DNA of 36,850 nucleotides from Dimargaris cristalligena (Eukaryota > Kickxellomycota > Dimargaritomycetes > Dimargaritales > Dimargaritaceae): the NCBI GenBank assembly GCA_027576995.1, contig JANBQC010000260.1:1-36850 (forward strand), written 5' to 3'. Below the pieces are notes generated by a model. That model searched no databases. It saw only the letters and a list, made by a program, of their open reading frames with translations, and was not told the DNA's origin. Every line of letters begins with the position of its first letter. Position 1 is the stretch's first letter. Below are positions 33,707 to 36,850 of this stretch, in pieces. The position numbers were made by a program, and so were the translations under genes.

Positions 33707-35010
33707 TCGGCCGCTCTGAGATCCTAGCGGCGTCGTTAAATAGTCCCATACATGGGCGGGAAGGCCCCCCCCCATCATCATTATTTATTCATTCATTCCC
33801 AGGGAGAAATCCCTCGTCGGTTTGGGGCATCTAGGATGGGGATTTCGTTTATTTGGGAAACCCTGCGGTATTAATGCGAGTCGAGGTAACCGTCCCCTTT
33901 GCTGATGCGTGTGACTGGGTCTAGACCGTATTAAGCCACCTCTATTAGCGCTGGCTGACTTGGGGGGCACCGATATCAATACTATTAGGGCGGGATTTTT
34001 ACTATTATTTTGGGGAAACCTCACCATTAGGACAACCAGATTTCGCTTTGGTAACGAATCAATAAACAACTTTGGTCACCGATATTCACCATCTATAGTC
34101 ACGGCAACACTCGTTTGGCCAAGGACCGGCTGGGGGAGCGTTGAGAAATAGTGACCACACCACGGAGAACCAAAGTCAGTGCCGGGATGTGATGGGGGGA
34201 TATATGCCTCCTGCAGCGTGGCACAGAAGCTTCCCAACATAGCCTCCAAAGCCCGTTTCTTAAGTCGAAGGCTATATAGTCTATATAGTATAGAATGGTA
34301 TGGTATAGTAGGTTGACAAGGCCAACTCCCATCTACATGTGCACCTATCCTTTTCGGCAACGATATTCCTAATCCATTTGATAACCGCCATAGCTGTGGT
34401 GGTGATGGTGGTCAGTAAATGCTACACCCATCTGATCTAATGGCCAGCATCGGGAAGGAAGAGACTATACTTCGATGCCGATGCGACCGCTTGGTGGTAG
34501 GGAGGGCTGGGGTTGTGTAGGCGAAACACCTGCATGCCGCCGTAGCGGTTCTCTATTTTCCTGGAGGGGGGAGGGAGGGTTGGTCAGCGACATGGCGAAT
34601 TACGAGGAATACGGGCAAATCTGATAATTGCGATTAGCAAGGGTTTTCATATGCCAACTAGGGCTGGATTGGCAGACCCCCGACGAAACGGGCCGACCAG
34701 CTCAGTCGGCGATTGGCACCATACTATCGGCGTTCTAAGTTGGGCTGGGCTGGGATATATGGATGTGCGGGTGATTTTAATACGAGTATTACTATTACTA
34801 AGCCAGGGCTTTCAGTTCGGGTGGGGGCCACCCTGGCCTTGGGTGATTCGGATTGCTCTGATTGGCCCGTTTCCTGGGAGGTGTTCTATACAGTGTGGTG
34901 CCAAGAAGGGTCCATATCGGCGGTCGACCACCCCCCGTCATCATCATTACCATCTCCCACGGAATGACTAATAGGCGTGGTGGTGGTACGAGGCCAGGGT
35001 ATAGGGGCAT

Positions 35011-35038
35011 GAGTGAGTAAGTAAGAAGTAACTCACTC
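35011..35038. repeat. short inverted repeat upstream of glutathione peroxidase
   Basis: GAGTGAGT (35011-35018) and ACTCACTC (35031-35038) flank a 12-base spacer, about 100 bases upstream of the first start codon. It could be a hairpin or a paired binding site; no factor is assigned. Confidence 0.5.
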
Positions 35039-35126
35039 ACTTCTAGTACCAGCCAGTCTTCCTCCCCACTACTCTACTCTACTACGGCTATGGCTATGGC
35101 TATGTTTCACTTATTCAGAGACCTGC

Positions 35127-35134
35127 TATAAATA
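35127..35134 (+). promoter_or_regulatory. TATA box TATAAATA at glutathione peroxidase
   Basis: A consensus TATAAATA only 13 bases before the first ATG (35140) and 295 before the second (35422). If initiation occurs about 30 bases downstream, the transcript would start after the first ATG and could only use the second. Confidence 0.5.
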
Positions 35135-35139
35135 TAAAA

Positions 35140-35919
35140 ATGGCTGCTTCTCCTTCTTCGTTCTTCACTCGCCCTCTACTCGTACTCATATTCGCAATTG
35201 CCTTTACTCTTCCCCTTCTCTGGCTTTTCCCCTCTTCAGCCGTCACCATTCTCGCCCCACTCGCTTCCATCCGCCCCTGCTTGACCGTGCTTCCTCTCCG
35301 GTCCGCCTTTCAGCAGCCTCTAACCACCTCCTCCCAGTTCCTTCGCTGCCTCCGCACCACCACCATCCCCTCCTCCTTCTCAGCCGCACCCCGCCGACCC
35401 TTCTCCTCCACCACTACTAACATGACTGCCGCCTCCTTCTACGATCTCAAGGCCAAGAAACTGGACGGCCAGGAATACGACTTCAGCCAGCTCAAGGGCA
35501 AGGTCGTGCTCATCGTCAATGTCGCCTCCAAGTGCGGTTTCACTAACCAATACAAGGGCCTCGAGGAACTCTGGCAGACGTACCAGAACCAGAACGTGGT
35601 CATCCTGGGCTTCCCCTGCAACCAGTTCGGGGGTCAGGAACCCGGCAACGCTGACGAAATCGCCAACTTCTGCTCCCTGACCTACCAGGTCACCTTCCCC
35701 ATCATGGAAAAGATCGATGTCAACGGTGATAACGAGTCGCCCGTCTACGCTTATTTGAAGGACCACGGCCCCAAGACCTTTGGCTTCATTGGTCGCGTCA
35801 AGTGGAACTTCGAGAAGTTCCTGGTTGACCAGGAGGGCAAGGTCGTCAACCGGTTCTGGTCCAACACCAGTCCCGAGTCCATCGGTGCCGACATTGAAAA
35901 GCTCCTGGCCCAGAAATGA
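35140..35919 (+). CDS. thiol glutathione peroxidase, two possible starts
   Basis: A single-exon frame of 259 codons. The peroxidase domain begins at Met95 (ATG 35422; a 165-residue form, the size of yeast Gpx3/Hyr1). It shows VNVASKCGFTNQYKGLEEL with peroxidatic Cys38 (short numbering), ILGFPCNQFGGQEPG with the catalytic Gln, resolving Cys84 in NFCSLTYQV, and VKWNFEKFLVD. It uses Cys, not selenocysteine. Like yeast Gpx3 it should reduce peroxides with thioredoxin electrons. Residues 1-94 contain no Asp or Glu, a hydrophobic segment (PLLVLIFAIAFTLPLLWLF) and an Arg/Ser/Thr-rich end (APRRPFSSTTTN). This reads as a mitochondrial presequence and membrane anchor, so a mitochondrial long form and a cytosolic short form are both plausible. 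Codon use in the domain is strongly C-ending, suggesting high expression. Confidence 0.96.
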   Translation: MAASPSSFFTRPLLVLIFAIAFTLPLLWLFPSSAVTILAPLASIRPCLTVLPLRSAFQQPLTTSSQFLRCLRTTTIPSSFSAAPRRPFSSTTTNMTAASFYDLKAKKLDGQEYDFSQLKGKVVLIVNVASKCGFTNQYKGLEELWQTYQNQNVVILGFPCNQFGGQEPGNADEIANFCSLTYQVTFPIMEKIDVNGDNESPVYAYLKDHGPKTFGFIGRVKWNFEKFLVDQEGKVVNRFWSNTSPESIGADIEKLLAQK

Positions 35920-36110
35920 CTCCCTAAAGCGCGACTCTAATTGCTTATTGATGCCTGTTTTCCCAAAAAATGAAACAAAACAAACGAAAACCCCTCCCTC
36001 CCTATAACAATACTAATATTATATTATATTATATTATTCTATACTATATTAGCTATAGTCGTTAGTTAGTTAGGCAGAGCTTGGTCGCCGCTTCCAATCC
36101 CCCCCCCACT

Positions 36111-36353
36111 ATGCCCCTACTGCTCCCTCGAGTAGTTTCACGCGGGGTTGGTATTGCCTCGGCATTCCATATCCCCCCTAATCCATCCTCAATTTAACCT
36201 CCCTTTCAAATATACCTTCGATTTAATCATTATCTCCGCCCTTCCATCTAAACCCCTCCCCCCCCAGCCCTCTTACTCGGGGTTAGACTGACCATCAACC
36301 CGTTGATTGCGCCGCTTCTCAGCATCCTTTTCCTGTGGTATGCACATCTGTAA
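36111..36353 (+). CDS. candidate 41-residue membrane microprotein (two exons)
   Basis: Exon 1, 36111-36150 (MPLLLPRVVSRGV), and exon 2, 36268-36353, join in phase through a G|CC codon. Exon 2 follows a strong polypyrimidine-AG acceptor and encodes one hydrophobic span (LTINPLIAPLLSILFLWYA) ending HL. The stop TAA overlaps AATAAA (36352-36357). A basic N terminus plus one membrane helix is typical of small mitochondrial inner-membrane proteins, but I do not recognise a family. The donor (GTATTG) is weak and the 117-base intron is shorter than others here. The exon 2 signal is better than exon 1. Confidence 0.28.
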
Positions 36354-36357
36354 TAAA
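36352..36357 (+). terminator. AATAAA overlapping a candidate stop codon
   Basis: CTGTAATAAAATAAT: a poly(A)-type hexamer at the end of the open block 36268-36353, which supports that block being a terminal exon. Confidence 0.35.
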
Positions 36358-36753
36358 ATAATACTGTTCTAGGGACCATTGCTTTGTTTAATACACCCCC
36401 GCAAATGACACTAGAGAGATAAAGAGCTCCTCCCCCCACCATGACATTAGATTGTCAGTTTAACCGAAGCGGAGGGTGACTGTTCAAAGATAGACTCCCC
36501 TGTACCATTATCATCATCACCCCGGCGGTGAGGTTTGTATGAATAGACAACGCCCTGCGAATACAAAATGTGCACGTCCCTTACTCACAGTATTCTCAAT
36601 AAGGTTCTCTGGTCACTCCATCTTTTCCGCCGAACCGGTGCGGTGGCTGCAGAAATTAAATGGATTCCCAGCTACGATAGAATGGTCACTCTAAAACAGG
36701 CTATATGAGAAACCAATACCTCCTCCCCCCTCGTTGTCTCTAACTAGTGATAT
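36358..36753. other. intergenic tail of the window
   Basis: No gene recognised in these 400 bases. The composition is mixed, with several C-runs. Confidence 0.4.
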
Positions 36754-36850
36754 CATATGGGAGAAGTTCATCTAAGCTGTATAACGAAAAATCCATTAGA
36801 TTCGGCCAATATTACTAGTTAAAAATACATTTCCCATATATTTTCCCATA
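36754..36850 (+). repeat. dispersed 97-bp repeat, copy 2 (runs off the window)
   Basis: Same orientation as copy 1 at 21062-21158, gapless, about 79% identical by hand count. It reaches the last base of the window, so its right boundary is unknown. Confidence 0.75.

Larger units (their letters stand above)
33707..35139. other. intergenic between TMEM14 and glutathione peroxidase
   Basis: No supported gene in 1.4 kb, though several exon-like open blocks occur (33803-33885, 33925-34149, 34661-34967). The right end is the promoter of the peroxidase, with a short inverted repeat (35011-35038), a GGCTAT triplication (about 35086-35103) and a TATA element. Confidence 0.4.

Noticed and set aside
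33886..33924. A 39-base intron joining the blocks 33803-33885 and 33925-34149 in phase
   Set aside because: Far below the 147-base minimum of the other introns, and the joined product matches nothing known to me.
1..36850. CRISPR arrays, rRNA genes, telomere repeats, or intact transposase/reverse transcriptase genes
   Set aside because: Looked for on both strands. I found no regularly spaced repeats, rRNA cores, TTAGGG arrays or recognisable transposon proteins.

Overview
The window is nuclear DNA from a fungus. The genes are spliced: I place 25 introns, 24 of them GT-AG and mostly with GTAAGN donors. The gene set is fungal: NF-YB/HAP3, TAF9, Atg14, PP5, an alternative NADH dehydrogenase, leucine biosynthesis, and a probable Mmc1-type mitochondrial protein. 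The standard genetic code fits every model. Introns are long for a fungus (147-420 nt). Intergenic DNA is AT-rich, full of microsatellites and homopolymer C/G runs, and often 1-3 kb long. WDR83, an EEF1AKMT4-like methyltransferase and a bacterial/plant-type 2-isopropylmalate synthase suggest an early-diverging lineage (perhaps Zoopagomycota/Kickxellomycotina-like), but that placement is inference with low confidence.

Layout, left to right. 1-1.7 kb: no gene seen. 1.7-6.5 kb, all plus strand: a secreted I9-type protease inhibitor, TAF9 (4 exons), mitochondrial ribosomal protein uL14m, and WDR83 (3 exons). 6.75-10.6 kb, minus strand: CWF19/CWF19L2 (5 exons, one GC-AG intron) and an EEF1AKMT4/METTL13-like methyltransferase (2 exons). 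12.4-17.3 kb, plus: a LeuA-type 2-isopropylmalate synthase without its regulatory domain (3 exons) and protein phosphatase 5 (3 exons). 18.3-20.0 kb, minus: a mitochondrial type II NADH dehydrogenase (2 exons). 21.9-28.4 kb, plus: a large mitochondrial protein resembling Mmc1, a degenerate dynamin-like protein (3 exons), and Atg14 (6 exons). 31.3-35.9 kb, plus: NF-YB (2 exons), a TMEM14-family membrane protein (3 exons), and a thiol glutathione peroxidase with two in-frame starts. A possible two-exon 41-residue membrane microprotein follows at 36.1-36.35 kb.

There are no operons and the genes do not form a single pathway. Two themes are visible. Several products act in or on mitochondria (uL14m, NADH dehydrogenase, the Mmc1-like protein, TMEM14, the long glutathione peroxidase form). 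The convergent pair WDR83 and CWF19 are both spliceosome-associated proteins.

The observations most worth a second look are: a 97-bp gapless repeat pair (21.06 kb and 36.75 kb, about 79% identical by hand count), the regulatory-domain-less LeuA, the two-start glutathione peroxidase with an acid-free leader, the Mmc1-like protein with a lost P-loop, the GC-AG intron, and the small candidate gene at 36.1 kb. I see no CRISPR array, rRNA, convincing tRNA, complete transposon or clearly new multi-gene system.
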